Source: Lytechinus variegatus (taxonomy: Eukaryota > Echinodermata > Echinoidea > Temnopleuroida > Toxopneustidae). From it: 64,000 bases of DNA. The number at the start of each line of letters is the position of its first letter. Positions within the stretch are counted from its first letter, which is position 1. The stretch spans positions 33,197,129 through 33,261,128 of the forward strand of contig NC_054746.1 of assembly GCF_018143015.1 (NCBI RefSeq), written 5' to 3'. The notes under the pieces are model-generated. The model was not told the DNA's origin, did not search any database, and saw only the letters and a program-made list of their open reading frames with translations. Below, one piece after another: positions 1 to 12,290 of this stretch. The position numbers and the translations under genes are program-made.

Positions 1-505
1 GGGCACCAATTCTTTCTTATTTCTTATAGTGAGAAACATGTCCTGCGCAAAAGGAATACATGCGGCGGAAATTATTTCCATAATTTGGGAATCATATTGA
101 GGATAACAAGTTATTCAATATTTCTTTTTCTGAAACCATTATCAGATCAAATGTTTCATTACAAGAGCTATTGATTATCATAGGCATGTTTGTATTATCT
201 ACAGAGTACAGAACTATAAAGAAGTCAAGTGTTTAAAACTACAAAATCAGTTTCATTACTTAATTAAATATTGATTGTGCAATATGGCCCTAAAATCGAA
301 ATGGAAGGCAAAAATCCTTTGAAATTTAAATATCCCATGCTCCAAAACTTCCGAGTGTCACGCATAAATTCTGGGGAGGAAGCTAGGGGCCAGGTCCCCT
401 TGGTTAAGTAAAAGGGAGGCGCCAAAAAGAGGAAGAACAGGAAGGAAACGAAAAGGGTGAGAAAAAAAAGGAGTGGGAAAGAGAGAAGGCGGTGAGATAG
501 GTGGC
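1..505. repeat. Satellite core copy 1 (5' part cut by window edge)
   Basis: This copy begins within the GTGAGAAACATGTCCTGCGC segment. It passes through CATGCGGCGGAAATTATTTC and a CAATATGG block and ends in a purine-rich GGAAAGAGAGAAGG run. Confidence 0.8.
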
Positions 506-1740
506 GCCGACTTGATGTTCGATAAAGGGGGCGCCGAATCAATGTTTAAACTAAAGGGGTGCCGAATCGGTGTTCAGCATAGGTGGGGGCGCCAAACTGA
601 TAAACAATCTGGGAGCGCCGTATTGATATTTTGCCTAGGGGTGCCGAATTGATGTTCGATAGAGGGGCGCCGGATTTATGTTCGCCCGGGGGGCGTAAAA
701 TGGACATTTGACACAGGGGCGCCAAATCGATGTTCGACACGGGGGGCGCCGAATTGATGTTTAACCTAGAGAGCCAAATTGATGTTCGACCTGGGGTCGC
801 CGTATTGATGCTTTACCTAGGGGTGCCGAATATATGTTCGACATAGGGGCGCCGAATCGCTGTTTGCCGGGGGTGTCAAATTCTTATTTGACCCAGAGGC
901 GATGTTCGAACTAGGGATCGCCGATTGATGTTTTACATAGGGGCGCGAAATTTCTGTTTGCCCGAGGGGGGCGTCAAATTCATATTTGACACAGGGGCGT
1001 CGAATTGATGTTTGACATAGGGGTGTCGAATTAATGTTTAACCGAAAGGGCCAAATGGATGTTTAACCTGGGGTCGCCTATTGATGATTTGCCTAGGGGT
1101 GCCGAATATATGTTCGACAAAGGGGCGCCGAATTGATGGTCGCCCGGGGGCGTCAAATTGATATTTGACACATGGGCGCAGGATTGATGTTCGACATAGG
1201 GGCGCCAAATTGATGTTCGACAGAGGGGCGCCGGATTTATGTTCGCCGGGGGGGGGGGCGTAAAATTGATTTTTGACACAGGGGCGCCAAATCGATGTTT
1301 GACATGGGGTCGCCGAATTGATGTTTAACCTAGAGGGCCAAATTGATGTTCGACCTGGGGTCGCAGTATTCATGCTTTACCTAGGGCGGACGAATTGATA
1401 TTCGACATAGGGGCGCCGAATTGATGTTCGAACGAGGGGGCGCCAAAATATTGTTCGACCAAGGGGTGCCGAATAGATGTTCGAGATATTGGCGCCAAAT
1501 CGGTGTTTGCTCGGGGGGCGTTTGATATTTGACTCAGGGGTGCCAAAATGATGTTCGACCAAGCGGCCGACTTGATGTTCGACAGAGAGTGCCGATTGAT
1601 GTTCGTACTTGGGGTGCCAAATCTATGTTCGACACAGGGGCACCGAATCGATGTCCGATCTAGGGGGAGGGGGCGCCGAATTTGTATTTGGATTTTGGGG
1701 GCGCCAATCTTATATTCTATCTGGGGCACCAATTCTTTCG
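505..1740. repeat. 27-bp minisatellite array 1
   Basis: This holds about 45 degenerate units with GGGGCGCC starts and TGATGTTCGAC centres, and indels. Because 27 is a multiple of three and the unit lacks stops in minus frames, spurious periodic peptides (SNINSAPL, RTSIRRP, EHQFGAP) appear. Confidence 0.88.
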
Positions 1741-2120
1741 AATTGGTAGTTTAGTGAGAAACATGTCCTGCGCAAAAGGAATGCATGCGGCGGAAATTAT
1801 TCCGATAATTTGGGAATCATATAGAACTATAAAGACGGCAAGTGTTTCAAACAACAAAATCAACTTCACTCCTTACTTACTTTGTGCAATATGGCAAAAA
1901 AAGTCGAAAAGGAAATCAAACATCCTTTGAAATTCAAATATTCCATGTTCCAAAACTTACGAGTGTCACGGAAATATTCTTGGGAGGGGGCTAGGGGCAA
2001 GGTCTTTTTTGTAAGCTACAGGGGTGGCGCCACTAGCAGGAAGAAGAGAGAGGAAATGAAAAGGAAGAGATAAAAAAAAAAAAAACAAAGAATGCAGTGG
2101 GAAAGAGAGAAGACGGAAAG
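1740..2120. repeat. Satellite core copy 2 (internally shortened)
   Basis: This copy shares the AAACATGTCCTGCGCAAAAG start and the purine-rich end with copy 1. It lacks the TATTCAATATT...GATCTACAG middle part, jumping from GGGAATCATAT directly to AGAACTATAAAGA. Confidence 0.8.
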
Positions 2121-3030
2121 GTAGTTGCCGCCGAATTGATGTTCGATAAAGGGAGCGCCAATATTATGGTCGACCTTGGGTTGTGTAACATAGGGGAGCT
2201 GAATCAATGTTTAACCTAAAGGGGCGCCTAATCGATGTTCAGCACAGGCGGGGTGCCGTATTGATATTTTGCATAGGAGAGCCGAATTGATGTTCGACAG
2301 AGGGGCGCCGAATTGATGCTCGCCCGGGGGGCGTCAAATTGATATTTGACACTGGGGCGACGAATCGATGTTCGACATAGGGGTGCCGAATTGATGTTTA
2401 ACCGAGAGGGCACAATTGGTGTTTAACCTGTGGTCGCCGCATTGATGATTTGCCTAGGATGGCCGAATTGATGTTCGACATAGGGGAGTCGAAATGATGT
2501 TCGAACTAGGGGGCGCCGAAATTTTGTTCGACCAAGGGGTGCCGAATTGTTGTTCGCCCGGGGAAGGGGCGTCAAATTGATATTTGACAGAGGGGCGCCA
2601 AAATCATTTTCGACTGGGGGGCTGACACTATGTTCGACATAGGGGTCGCCGCATTGATGATTTGCCTAGGATGGCCGAATTGATGTTCGACAAAGGGGAG
2701 TCGAAATGAAATTCGAACTAGGGGGCGCCGAAATTTTGTTCGACCAAGGGGTGCCGAATTGTTGTTCGACATATGGGTGTCGAATCGATGTTCGCCCGGG
2801 GAAAGGGGCGTCAAATTGATATTTGACAGAGGGCTGCCAAAATTATTTTCGACTGAGGGGCTGACACTATGTTCGACATAAGGGGCGCCGATGGATGTTC
2901 GAACTTGGGGCGCCGAATCTTTGTTCGACATTGGGGCACCGAATCGATGTCCGATTTAGGGGGGGGCACCAAACGTGTATTCGATTTTTGGGGCGCCAAT
3001 CTTATATTCCACCGGGGGCACCAATTCTTT
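2120..3030. repeat. 27-bp minisatellite array 2
   Basis: These are degenerate 27-bp units. A block around 2440-2640 is repeated almost verbatim at 2640-2880, showing local unequal exchange. Confidence 0.86.
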
Positions 3031-3550
3031 TGAATTGCGAGTTGTAGTGAGAAACATGCCCTACGCAAAAGGAATACATGCGGCGGAAACTATCCCGATA
3101 CTTTGGGAATGATATTAAGGATTACAAAGTATTCAATATTATTTATTTTTATGAAACCATTATCAGATCAAATATCTATACAATTACGTAATGTTTCATT
3201 GCAAGAGCTATTGATTACCATACGCATGTTTATATGATCTACAGAACTATAAATAAGTCAGGTGTTTAAAACTACAAAATCAACTTCAGTACTAAATTAG
3301 ATATCGGTTGTGCCATATGGCAAAAAAATCGAGATGGAAGGCAAAAATCCTTTGAAATTTAAATATCCCATGTTCCAAAACTTGCGAGTGTCGAGGAAAA
3401 TTCTGGGGAATGGAAGCTTAGGGCCAGGTCCCCTTGGTAAGCGAAAATGGGGGCGCAAAAAGAAGAAAAGAGAGGAAAAGAAAAGGGTGAGAAAAAAGAA
3501 GAGAAAGCAGTGGGGAAGAGAAAGCAGTAGGAAAGAGAGAAGGGGGAGAG
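3030..3550. repeat. Satellite core copy 3
   Basis: This is a nearly full core. It includes the AATATCTATACAATTACGTA and GTTTATATGATCTACAGAAC segments and a long GA-rich end. Confidence 0.82.
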
Positions 3551-4345
3551 ATAGGTGACGCGAAGTGATGTTCGATAAAGGGAGCACCGAAATAATGGTC
3601 CACCTTGGGGTGATTCGACATAGAGGCGCCGAATGAACGTTCAACCTAAAGGGGTGCCGAATTGTTGGCGCCAAATTGTTGTTCGACATAAGGGTGCCGA
3701 ACCGATGTTCGCCCGGGGGGCGTCAAATTGATATTTGACATAGGGGCGCCGAATAAATGTTTAACCTAAAGGGGCGCCGAATCGATGTTCAGCATATGTG
3801 GATGTGGGGGCGCCAAATTGATAAACAACCTGGGGGCGCCGTATTGATGTTTTGCCTAGGGGTGCCGAATTTATGTTCGACATAGGGGCGCCGAATTTAT
3901 TTTTTTAACCAAGAGGGCTTAATTGATTTTCAACCTTAGGTCGTCGTATTAATGCTTTGCCTAGGGTGGACGAATTGATGTTTGACATAGGGGCGCCGAA
4001 TTGATTTTTTTTTAACTAAGAGGGCCAAATTGATGTTCAACCTTTGGTCGCCGTATTGATGCTTTGCCTAGGGGTGCCGAATAAATGTTCGACATAAGGG
4101 CGCCGAATCGATGTTCGCACGGGGGAGGGGGCGTTAAATTGATATTTGACACCGGGGCGCCGAAATGATGTTCGACCAAGCGGCCGACTTGATGTTCGAC
4201 ATAGGGTGCCGATTGATGTTCGAACTTAGGGCGCCGAATCTATGTTCGACATAGGGGCACCGGATCGATGTCCGATCTAGGGGTGGGGACGCCGAATTTA
4301 TATTCGATATTTGGGTTGCCAATCTTATATTCTACCGGGGGAACC
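3550..4345. repeat. 27-bp minisatellite array 3
   Basis: Units continue from the core's purine end and finish with the recurrent CCAATCTTATATTCTACCGG terminal variant that precedes the next core. Confidence 0.86.
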
Positions 4346-4801
4346 AATTCTTTCGAATTGCTAGTTTAGTGACAAACATGTCCTACGCAAAAGGAATACA
4401 TGCGGCGGAAATTATTCTGATAGTTTGGTAATCATATTAAGGATTACAAAGTATACAGTATAATTTCTTTTTCTGAAACTATTTTTAGATCAAGTATCTA
4501 TAAGATTAAGTAATGTTTCATTACAAGAGCTATTGATTACCATACGCATATTTGTATGATCTACAGAACTATAAAGAAGGCAAGTGCTCAAAACTACAAA
4601 ATCAACTTCAGTACTAGATTAAATATCGGTTGTGCCATATGGCAAAAAAAATCGAGATGGAAGGCAAACATCCTTTGAAATTGAAATATTCCATGTTCCA
4701 AAACTTACGAGTGTCATGAAAATATTCTGGGGAGGGGGGCTAGGGGTCAGGTCCCCTTGGGAAGCGAAAAGAGAGGCGCCAAAAGGAGGAAGAAAAGAGA
4801 G
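4162..4801. repeat. 640-bp tandem duplication, first copy
   Basis: Sequence from 4162 repeats almost perfectly from 4802 (offset 640). It starts in the last minisatellite units and runs through core copy 4. The second copy was later split by the hAT-type insertion at 5148-9343 and resumes at 9344. Confidence 0.85.
4345..4801. repeat. Satellite core copy 4
   Basis: This full core is truncated at GGAGGAAGAAAAGAGAGGAA, where it joins directly to minisatellite sequence (ATGATGTTCGACC). This is the junction of the 640-bp duplication. Confidence 0.82.
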
Positions 4802-4990
4802 GAAATGATGTTCGACCAAGCGGCCGACTTGATGTTCGACATAGGGTGCCGATTGATGTTCGAACTTAGGGCGCCGAATCTATGTTCGACATAGGGGCAC
4901 CGAATCGATGTCCGATCTAGGGGTGGGGACGCCGAATTTATATTCGATATTTGGGTTGCCAATCTTATATTCTACCGGGGGAACCAATTC
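4802..4990. repeat. 27-bp minisatellite array 4 (duplicated)
   Basis: This is a copy of 4162-4350 with only one or a few base changes. Confidence 0.85.
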
Positions 4991-5147
4991 TTTCGAATTG
5001 CTAGTTTAGTGACAAACATGTCCTACGCAAAAGGAATACATGCGGCGGAAATTATTCTGATAGTTTGGTAATCATATTAAGGATTACAAAGTATACAGTA
5101 TAATTTCTTTTTCTGAAACTATTTTTAGATCAAGTATCTATAAGATT
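4985..5147. repeat. Satellite core copy 5, left part, interrupted by a transposon
   Basis: This matches core copy 4 up to TCTATAAGATT, where the hAT-type element begins. The remainder follows at 9344-9705. Confidence 0.85.
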
Positions 5148-5751
5148 CAGTGTTGTAGTCAAGGCTCAAACCTTCAAGGCCAAGGCCAAGGCCAAGGCTT
5201 TAATACCCAAGGCCAAGGCTTCAATAACCAAGGCTGAGGCCAAGGCATGGAAACCCAAGGCCAAGGCCAAGGCCTGAAAACCTCAAGGCCAAGGCCAAGG
5301 CATTTCAATTGTACAATACATGGAAAAAAAAAATTAGACAACAATGCTTAGGCGGCATACATGACACACAGGACCAATGTATAAAAGGTGTGAGCGAGCA
5401 AAATTTTTGACCCTTGTACATTTAAAACGAAAATAATTTCATGATAGATCATGTAGATTTAGACATAAAAACATTTAATTATTGTTCTAGGCGATTCACA
5501 TTGCAATAATTATTATTACCAAGGTGATCTGATCCTGGCATGCCCATTCTCAACATATGTCTTTCTCCTCTACCTGGTACAGGGGAGGCAGAATGTAATT
5601 TTTTTTGGGGGGGGGAGGTCAAAGCAAAAAATGCACTTACAATATAAGTCAAAATGAAAATTTTGGTGCAGTTCAGCAAAGCTTTTATAAGGGATTTCCA
5701 ATTGATAAGACAGATATTTTGATTTAGGCTTTAATTTCCCGCTATAGAAAG
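5148..5751. repeat. Left-end unit 1 of the hAT-type element
   Basis: This 604-bp unit starts with the terminal inverted repeat and CAAGGCC cluster and ends CCCGCTATAGAAAG. It has TTTAATTATTG where units 2 and 3 have TTTGATTATTG. Confidence 0.88.
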
Positions 5752-6354
5752 CAGTGTTGTAGTCAAGGCTCAAACCTTCAAGGCCAAGGCCAAGGCCAAG
5801 GCTTTAATACCCAAGGCCAAGGCTTCAATAACCAAGGCTGAGGCCAAGGCATGGAAACCCAAGGCCAAGGCCAAGGCCTGAAAACCTCAAGGCCAAGGCC
5901 AAGGCATTTCAATTGTACAATACATGGAAAAAAAAAATTAGACAACAATGCTTAGGCGGCATACATGACACACAGGACCAATGTATAAAAGGTGTGAGCG
6001 AGCAAAATTTTTGACCCTTGTACATTTAAAACGAAAATAATTTCATGATAGATCATGTAGATTTAGACATAAAAACATTTGATTATTGTTCTAGGCGATT
6101 CACATTGCAATAATTATTATTACCAAGGTGATCTGATCCTGGCATGCCCATTCTCAACATATGTCTTTCTCCTCTACCTGGTACAGGGGAGGCAGAATGT
6201 AATTTTTTTTTGGGGGGGAGGTCAAAGCAAAAAATGCACTTACAATATAAGTCAAAATGAAAATTTTGGTGCAGTTCAGCAAAGCTTTTATAAGGGATTT
6301 CCAATTGATAAGACAGATATTTTGATTTAGGCTTTAATTTCCCGCTATAGAAAG
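5752..6354. repeat. Left-end unit 2 of the hAT-type element
   Basis: This is a nearly identical 603-bp copy; differences from unit 1 are mainly in a T/G homopolymer. Confidence 0.88.
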
Positions 6355-6957
6355 CAGTGTTGTAGTCAAGGCTCAAACCTTCAAGGCCAAGGCCAAGGCC
6401 AAGGCTTTAATACCCAAGGCCAAGGCTTCAATAACCAAGGCTGAGGCCAAGGCATGGAAACCCAAGGCCAAGGCCAAGGCCTGAAAACCTCAAGGCCAAG
6501 GCCAAGGCATTTCAATTGTACAATACATGGAAAAAAAAAATTAGACAACAATGCTTAGGCGGCATACATGACACACAGGACCAATGTATAAAAGGTGTGA
6601 GCGAGCAAAATTTTTGACCCTTGTACATTTAAAACGAAAATAATTTCATGATAGATCATGTAGATTTAGACATAAAAACATTTGATTATTGTTCTAGGCG
6701 ATTCACATTGCAATAATTATTATTACCAAGGTGATCTGATCCTGGCATGCCCATTCTCAACATATGTCTTTCTCCTCTACCTGGTACAGGGGAGGCAGAA
6801 TGTAATTTTTTTTGGGGGGGGGAGGTCAAAGCAAAAAATGCACTTACAATATAAGTCAAAATGAAAATTTTGGTGCAGTTCAGCAAAGCTTTTATAAGGG
6901 ATTTCCAATTGATAAGACAGATATTTTGATTTAGGCTTTAATTTCCCGCTATAGAAA
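6355..6957. repeat. Left-end unit 3 of the hAT-type element
   Basis: This third near-identical copy leads directly into the element's unique interior at 6958. An open frame in this unit and its sisters is a repeat artefact. Confidence 0.88.
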
Positions 6958-7717
6958 GCATAGCGAGCAAGTGGTTTTGAAAAAAAAATCAATTTTGAAG
7001 TTGTAAAACTTGATTTTGGGTCAATTATGGTGCTAATCACTGTTAAAGGGCATCCTTGCGAGATGTTGTAATAAGATGTAATAAGAAATGAAATTTAAAT
7101 ATTTTGAGCTGTTTTTGTAATCATGAAAAAGGTGTGCATCTTACTAAACAAATTAACGCGAGCACAAAACACAAGCTGAAATTTTTACTGACCAGAAAAG
7201 GAAGCAGTTCTGGACTGCATTTAGTGACTCATAAATAGGATACATAACTTACCAATTAAATAATGCGAGCGCAAAGCGCGAGCTCAAAAATTTGTAATAT
7301 TTCGACCTAAAAACTAGACATTCTAAGCATTTTTTTGTGTAAATTGAATGCGAACCTTACTTAACAATAATTTATGCAAGCACAATCCAAAATTTGTTGA
7401 TTTTGAAACCTACAATTTTGCTCTGTATGCCATGCTTGGCCCCTCAAAATTTTTGGCTCATCATGCCATTGATGCCATAGCCCATTTGGAAATGACGAAA
7501 TTGAAGTTTGTGTTCAAGTTTACCGAATCTTTTCAGAATATCATTAAGACTTAAAACATTCTTGTTGGTCAAAGAAAATAATACAAGGAAAACCTAATGG
7601 AATAGAAATCAACCTTGTTATCATTCTTTAGAGTAAGCTATTTTTAAAGTATGAAAATTGTTGTCAAAATTGCAGTCAGATCTGTCAGAATTATTCCTGT
7701 CATAAAATCAGTATAAT

Positions 7718-8906
7718 CAGTGGTGTACCGTGGGTCACGACATTGGGGGGCACCAGCAAAAACTTGGAACTGCCTAGTGAGCTCGCAAAGTGCGCCCAGT
7801 TGCCAGGTATACTGACCTAATAGAGATATTTTTATAAGGACAGTGCCAATAAACGGACATGTATCTCACTAGTCAAATAATGCGAGCGCGAAGCGCGAGC
7901 TTAAAATTTTTGATATTCAAACCTAAAAAGGGACATTACAATCAATCTTTTGTAATCATGATACGTACCTGTCTCGCTAAATAATGCGAGCGCGAAGCGC
8001 GAACTGAAATTTTTGTAAATATTGACCCCAAACAGGAAGATTTTAAGGACTATATTTTAGGAATCTTTTATCTATTAAGATTATACACATCTCACCATAG
8101 TCATTTAATGGGAGTGCCAATAAGCGCTTCCTGATTTTGTTAGAATTACATCTAAACATGCACATAAAGCACTTGTAATCATGATTAACATACCCATCTC
8201 ACTAATCAAATCTTGCGAGCGCAAAGCGCGAGCTGAAAATTTAGGAAATTCAGACCTGAAGAGTGGCATTTTAAGGCTTGTTTGTAGGAATTCAAGAACA
8301 CCTTACGTAGTTCACTAACCAAATGATGCGAGCGCGAAGCGCGAGCTGAAAATTTTTGATATTCAGATCAGAAAACAGAAAAAGAGACATTTTAAGGACT
8401 CATTCTAGGAATTGATGGAGAGCAGACATCTTTCACCAATCCACTACTGCGAACGTAAGCACAGACAGGAAATGTTTTATATTAAGACCTTAAAATGGGA
8501 CAATCACTTAAAGTATTCATGAAAAAGAAGCATACTATTGTTCATGTAAAAGAATAACTCTAAGTGCGAGGAAATATATTTGGTAGTTTGGTGTATATTG
8601 ACTTGAAAACGGGAGGTTTTAGTATTACAGGATTATATATCTCGGTAAACAGACAATGGGAGCACCAGGAACAATGAAGACATAATATATGCCCTGAGCC
8701 AATTATGTTTCATTTATATGAAAAAAATGTTTCTTATGTAATGTAACATAACATAATTATGACATTATAATGAACATTAATGTCTTCTTTCCCACTACGT
8801 TTCTCTTCCTTTCTCCCTCTTTTCCTCCTTTTTTTTTTAGTCAGCCGATAGGGGGGGGGGGCATGTTGGCACGTGCCCCCATGCCCCCCCTGTAATTACG
8901 CCACTG
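7718..8906 (+). mobile_element. Nested non-autonomous hAT-type element with GCGAGCGCGAAGCGCGAGC units
   Basis: The ends are CAGTGGTGTACC and ATTACGCCACTG. The flanking 8 bp are AGTATAAT (7710-7717) and ACTATAAT (8907-8914), one mismatch. The interior has repeated 100-200 bp units, each carrying a GCGAGCGCGAAGCGCGAGC-like core. Related copies are at 58388-59829 (same strand) and 13587-15120 (opposite strand). Confidence 0.8.
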
Positions 8907-9343
8907 ACTATAATCCTAATCATAATTATTATTGATATTGTCATTATCCTTATTAGTCATGATTACATCATATTACCAATAAATAATATTAATTTTCATC
9001 ATTTCTCTTTGTTACATAATTATGTGATGATAATTGCAATTGATGGCACTGCTAAGTACACTTACTGCTTCTGCTGCGGCTGACTGGTAGTATTTAGTGT
9101 CATTAGATGTACAGAACAATTGAAACATTTATAATTACTTTTATAAAACAAATGAAAGTACAAAATACAAAATGCCTTGAAAAAGCCTTGAAAATGCCTT
9201 GAAATTTCAAGGCTCAAAATCCTCAAGGCCAAGGCCAAGGCCCTCTCAAGGCCAAGGCTTGAATGTTCAAGGCCAAGGCTTTGAAAAAATAGGCCTTAAG
9301 GCGCCTTAAGGCCAAGGCCGAGCATCAAGGCACTACAACACTG

Positions 9344-9705
9344 ATAAGATTAAGTAATGTTTCATTACAAGAGCTATTGATTACCATACGCATATTTGTA
9401 TGATCTACAGAACTATAAAGAAGGCAAGTGCTCAAAACTACAAAATCAACTTCAGTACTAGATTAAATATCGGTTGTGCCATATGGCAAAAAAAATCGAG
9501 ATGGAAGGCAAACATCCTTTGAAATTGAAATATTCCATGTTCCAAAACTTACGAGTGTCATGAAAATATTCTGGGGAGGGGGGCTAGGGGTCAGGTCCCC
9601 TTGGGAAGCGAAAAGAGAGGCGCCAAAAGGAGGAAGAAAAGAGAGGAAGGAAAAGGTGAGAAAAAAGAAGAGAAAATAGTGGGAAAGAGAGAGGGGGAGA
9701 GATAG
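9344..9705. repeat. Satellite core copy 5, right part
   Basis: The core resumes after the transposon with AAGTAATGTTTCATTACAAG and ends in the GA-rich segment before the next array. The first 8 bases are the target duplication. Confidence 0.83.
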
Positions 9706-10083
9706 GTGGCGCCGCATTGGTGTTCGATAAAGGGGACGCCGAAAATACGGTCGTTCTTGGTGTGATACGGCATAGGGGCGCCGAACCAATGTTTAACCTA
9801 AAGGAGCGCCATATTGATGCTCAGCATAGGTGGGGCGCCAAATTGATAAACAACCTGGGGCGCCGTATTTATGTTTTGCCTAGGGTTGCCAAATCGATGT
9901 TCGACATACGGGCGCTCAATTGATGTTGGAACTAGGGGACGCCGAAATTTTGTTCGACCAAGGGGTGCCGAATTGATGTTCGACATAAGGGCGCCGAATC
10001 GATGTTCGCCCGGGGGGACGTCAAATTGATATTTGACACAGGGGCGCCGAAATGATGTTCGACCAAGGGGCCGACTTGATGTT
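9705..10083. repeat. 27-bp minisatellite array 5
   Basis: Degenerate units run up to an abrupt switch at CTTGATGTTCTGGGGAGG, where array sequence jumps into the 3' part of a core. Confidence 0.84.
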
Positions 10084-10215
10084 CTGGGGAGGGGGGCTAG
10101 GGGCCAGGTCCCCTTGGGAAGCGAAAAGAGAGGCGCCAACAGGAGGAAGAAAAGAGAGGAAGGAAAAGGGTGAGAAAAAAAAGAAGAGAAAGCAGTGGAA
10201 AAGAGAAAAGTGGGA
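10083..10215. repeat. Satellite core copy 6 (3' fragment only)
   Basis: Only the last ~130 bp of the core is present, starting CTGGGGAGGGGGGCTAGGGG. Confidence 0.8.
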
Positions 10216-10800
10216 GAGATAGGTGGCGCCGAAGTGATTTTCGATAAAGGGGACGCCGAAATTATGGTCACCTTGGGGTGATACGACTTAGGGGCGCCGA
10301 ATCGATGTTCAGCATAAATGGCGGCGTAAAATTGATAAACAGCCTTGGGACGCCGTATTGATGTTTTGCCTAGGGGTGCCGATTTGAAGTTCGACATAGG
10401 GGCGTCGAATTAGATGTTCGCCCGGGGGCGTCAAATTTATATTTGACACAGGGGCGCCGAAATGATGTTCGACCAAGGGGCCGACTTCATGTTCGACATA
10501 AGGGACGCCGATTGATGTTTAACCTAGAGGGCCAAACTTTGTTCAACCTCGGGTCGCCGTATTGATGCTTTGCCGAGGGTGGCTGAATTGATGTTCTACA
10601 CAAGGGCGCCAAATTAATGTTCGAATAATTTGGCGCCGAAATTTTATTCGACCAAGAGGTGCCAAATCGATGTTAACCCGGGGGCGTCAAATTGATATTT
10701 GACACAGGGGCGCCGAAATGATGTTCGACCAAGGGGCCGACTTGATGTCCGACATATTGGCCCCGATTGATGTTCGAACTTGGGGCGCCAAATCTATGTT
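10215..10800. repeat. 27-bp minisatellite array 6
   Basis: This array uses the same ordered variant units as arrays 3 and 5, including three CGAAATGATGTTCGACCAAG types. Confidence 0.84.
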
Positions 10801-10802
10801 CA

Positions 10803-11245
10803 ATTATTACATGTGGCGGAATATATCCCGATAATTTTGGAATCATATTAAGGATTACAAGGTATACAATATATATATTTCTTTTTTATGAAACGATTGT
10901 AAGATCATTACAAGAGCCTTTGGTTACCATAGGCATGTTTGTATGATCTACAGAACTATACAGAAGGCAAGTGTCTAAAACTACAAAATCAACTTAACCG
11001 CGTAATTAATGAAATATCGGTTGTTCAATATGGCAAAAAATCGAAATGGGAGGCAAAATCCTTTGAAATTTAAATTTCAGATGTTCAAAAACTAACGAGT
11101 GTTATGCGCTTATTCTGGGGTTGTTAGGGGCCCGGGGCCCGTGTAGGGAATCAGGGGATCCCAGAAGGAGGAAGAAAAGAGAGGAAAGGAAAACGGGGAG
11201 AAAAAAAAGAGACAGCAGTGAGAAAGAAAGAGAGAAGAGGAAAGA
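10803..11245. repeat. Satellite core copy 7 (diverged)
   Basis: This starts at ATTACATGTGGCGGAATATA, lacks the GAGAAACATGTCCTGC start, and has an altered GA-rich end. Confidence 0.78.
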
Positions 11246-12290
11246 GACGAGGCACCGAAGTGATGTTCGACCTAGGGGGAAGGGGCGCCAAATTGTTTTT
11301 TTTACCCTGGGGCGCCAAATTTATGTTCGATATATGTGGCGCTGGAATGATGGTTGACCTAGGGGTGATCCGATATCGGGGTGCCGAATCAATGTTCAAC
11401 CTACATGGGCGCCGAATTGATGTTCTACATAGGGGTCCCGGATTGATGTTTGACCAAGGGCGCTTAATCGATGTTCAACCTAGGGGCACTGAATCGATAT
11501 TCAGCCTAGGCGGGGGCGCCAAGTTGATGTACAACCTGGGAGCGCCGTATTGATATCTTGCCTAGGGGTGCCGAAATCGATGTTCTCCATAGGGGCGCCG
11601 AATTAGTGTTAGCCCTGGGGGTGGCGTCAAATTGAAAAATTAGACACAGGGGCGCCGAATTGATCTTTAAACTAGGGAGCGCCAAATTAATGTCTAACCT
11701 AAGGGGGGCACCAAATAGATTTTCGACCAAGGGACGCCGAAATGATGTTCGACCTATGGGGCGGCGATATTGATATTCATGATAGGGCCGCTGAATTAAT
11801 ATTCGACAAAGGGGCGCCGGATTGATTTTCGGCTTAGAGTGGCGTCGAAATGATGTTCCACATAAAAGCGAGTAATTGATATTCAACCTAGGATCGCCGA
11901 ATTGATGTTCAACCTGGGGAGAGGGTCGCCGATTTGATATTCGACATAGGGGCACCGAATTGTTTTGACCTAGAGGGTGCGCCGAAATGATGTTCGACCA
12001 AGAGGCGCCGAATCGATGTTAGAGACAGGGGGAGCTGAAGTGATGTCCACCTAGCGGGAGCAGAATTGATATTCTACATAGGGGTGCTGAATTGATATTC
12101 GATACAGGGGCGATTATTTGATGTTCTACCTAAGGGCGCCGAATCGATGTACAACCTAGGGGGAGGCGGCGAATTGACGTTCGACCTTGGGGCGCCGAAT
12201 TGATATGCGACCAAGGGGGCGTCGAATCGATGTTCGACAAAGGGGCATCGAATTGATGTCTAACCTAGGGGGCGAAAAAATGAGATACAT
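11245..12290. repeat. 27-bp minisatellite array 7 (more diverged)
   Basis: Units still show GCGCCGAATTGATGTTC centres, with more substitutions and indels than arrays 1-6. Confidence 0.82.

Larger units (their letters stand above)
5148..9343. mobile_element. Non-autonomous hAT-type transposon with triplicated left end
   Basis: The element begins CAGTGTTGTAGTCAAGGC and ends in the inverse of CAGTGTTGTAGTGCC. It is flanked by a perfect 8-bp target duplication ATAAGATT (5140-5147 and 9344-9351). The 8-bp duplication and CAG...CTG ends are hallmarks of the hAT superfamily. Both ends carry clusters of CAAGGCC motifs, like the subterminal transposase sites of hAT elements. No transposase open frame is visible, so it would depend on a partner. 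The left 0.6 kb is present three times in tandem and a second hAT-type element is nested at 7718-8906. The uninterrupted site is seen at 4509 in the first copy of the 640-bp duplication. Confidence 0.88.

Noticed and set aside
264..2931. Many 60-130 codon minus-strand frames rich in SNINSAP/RTSIRRP
   Set aside because: They come from the 27-bp period of the satellite, appear in all three frames and shift between frames with indels.
5160..6500. CRISPR-like array from CAAGGCC repeats
   Set aside because: Hexamer clusters at transposon ends in eukaryotic DNA, with no regular spacers.
7348..7554. 68-codon plus-strand frame inside the hAT element
   Set aside because: No transposase motif (no DDE residues, zinc finger or dimerisation region) and compositionally like its surroundings.
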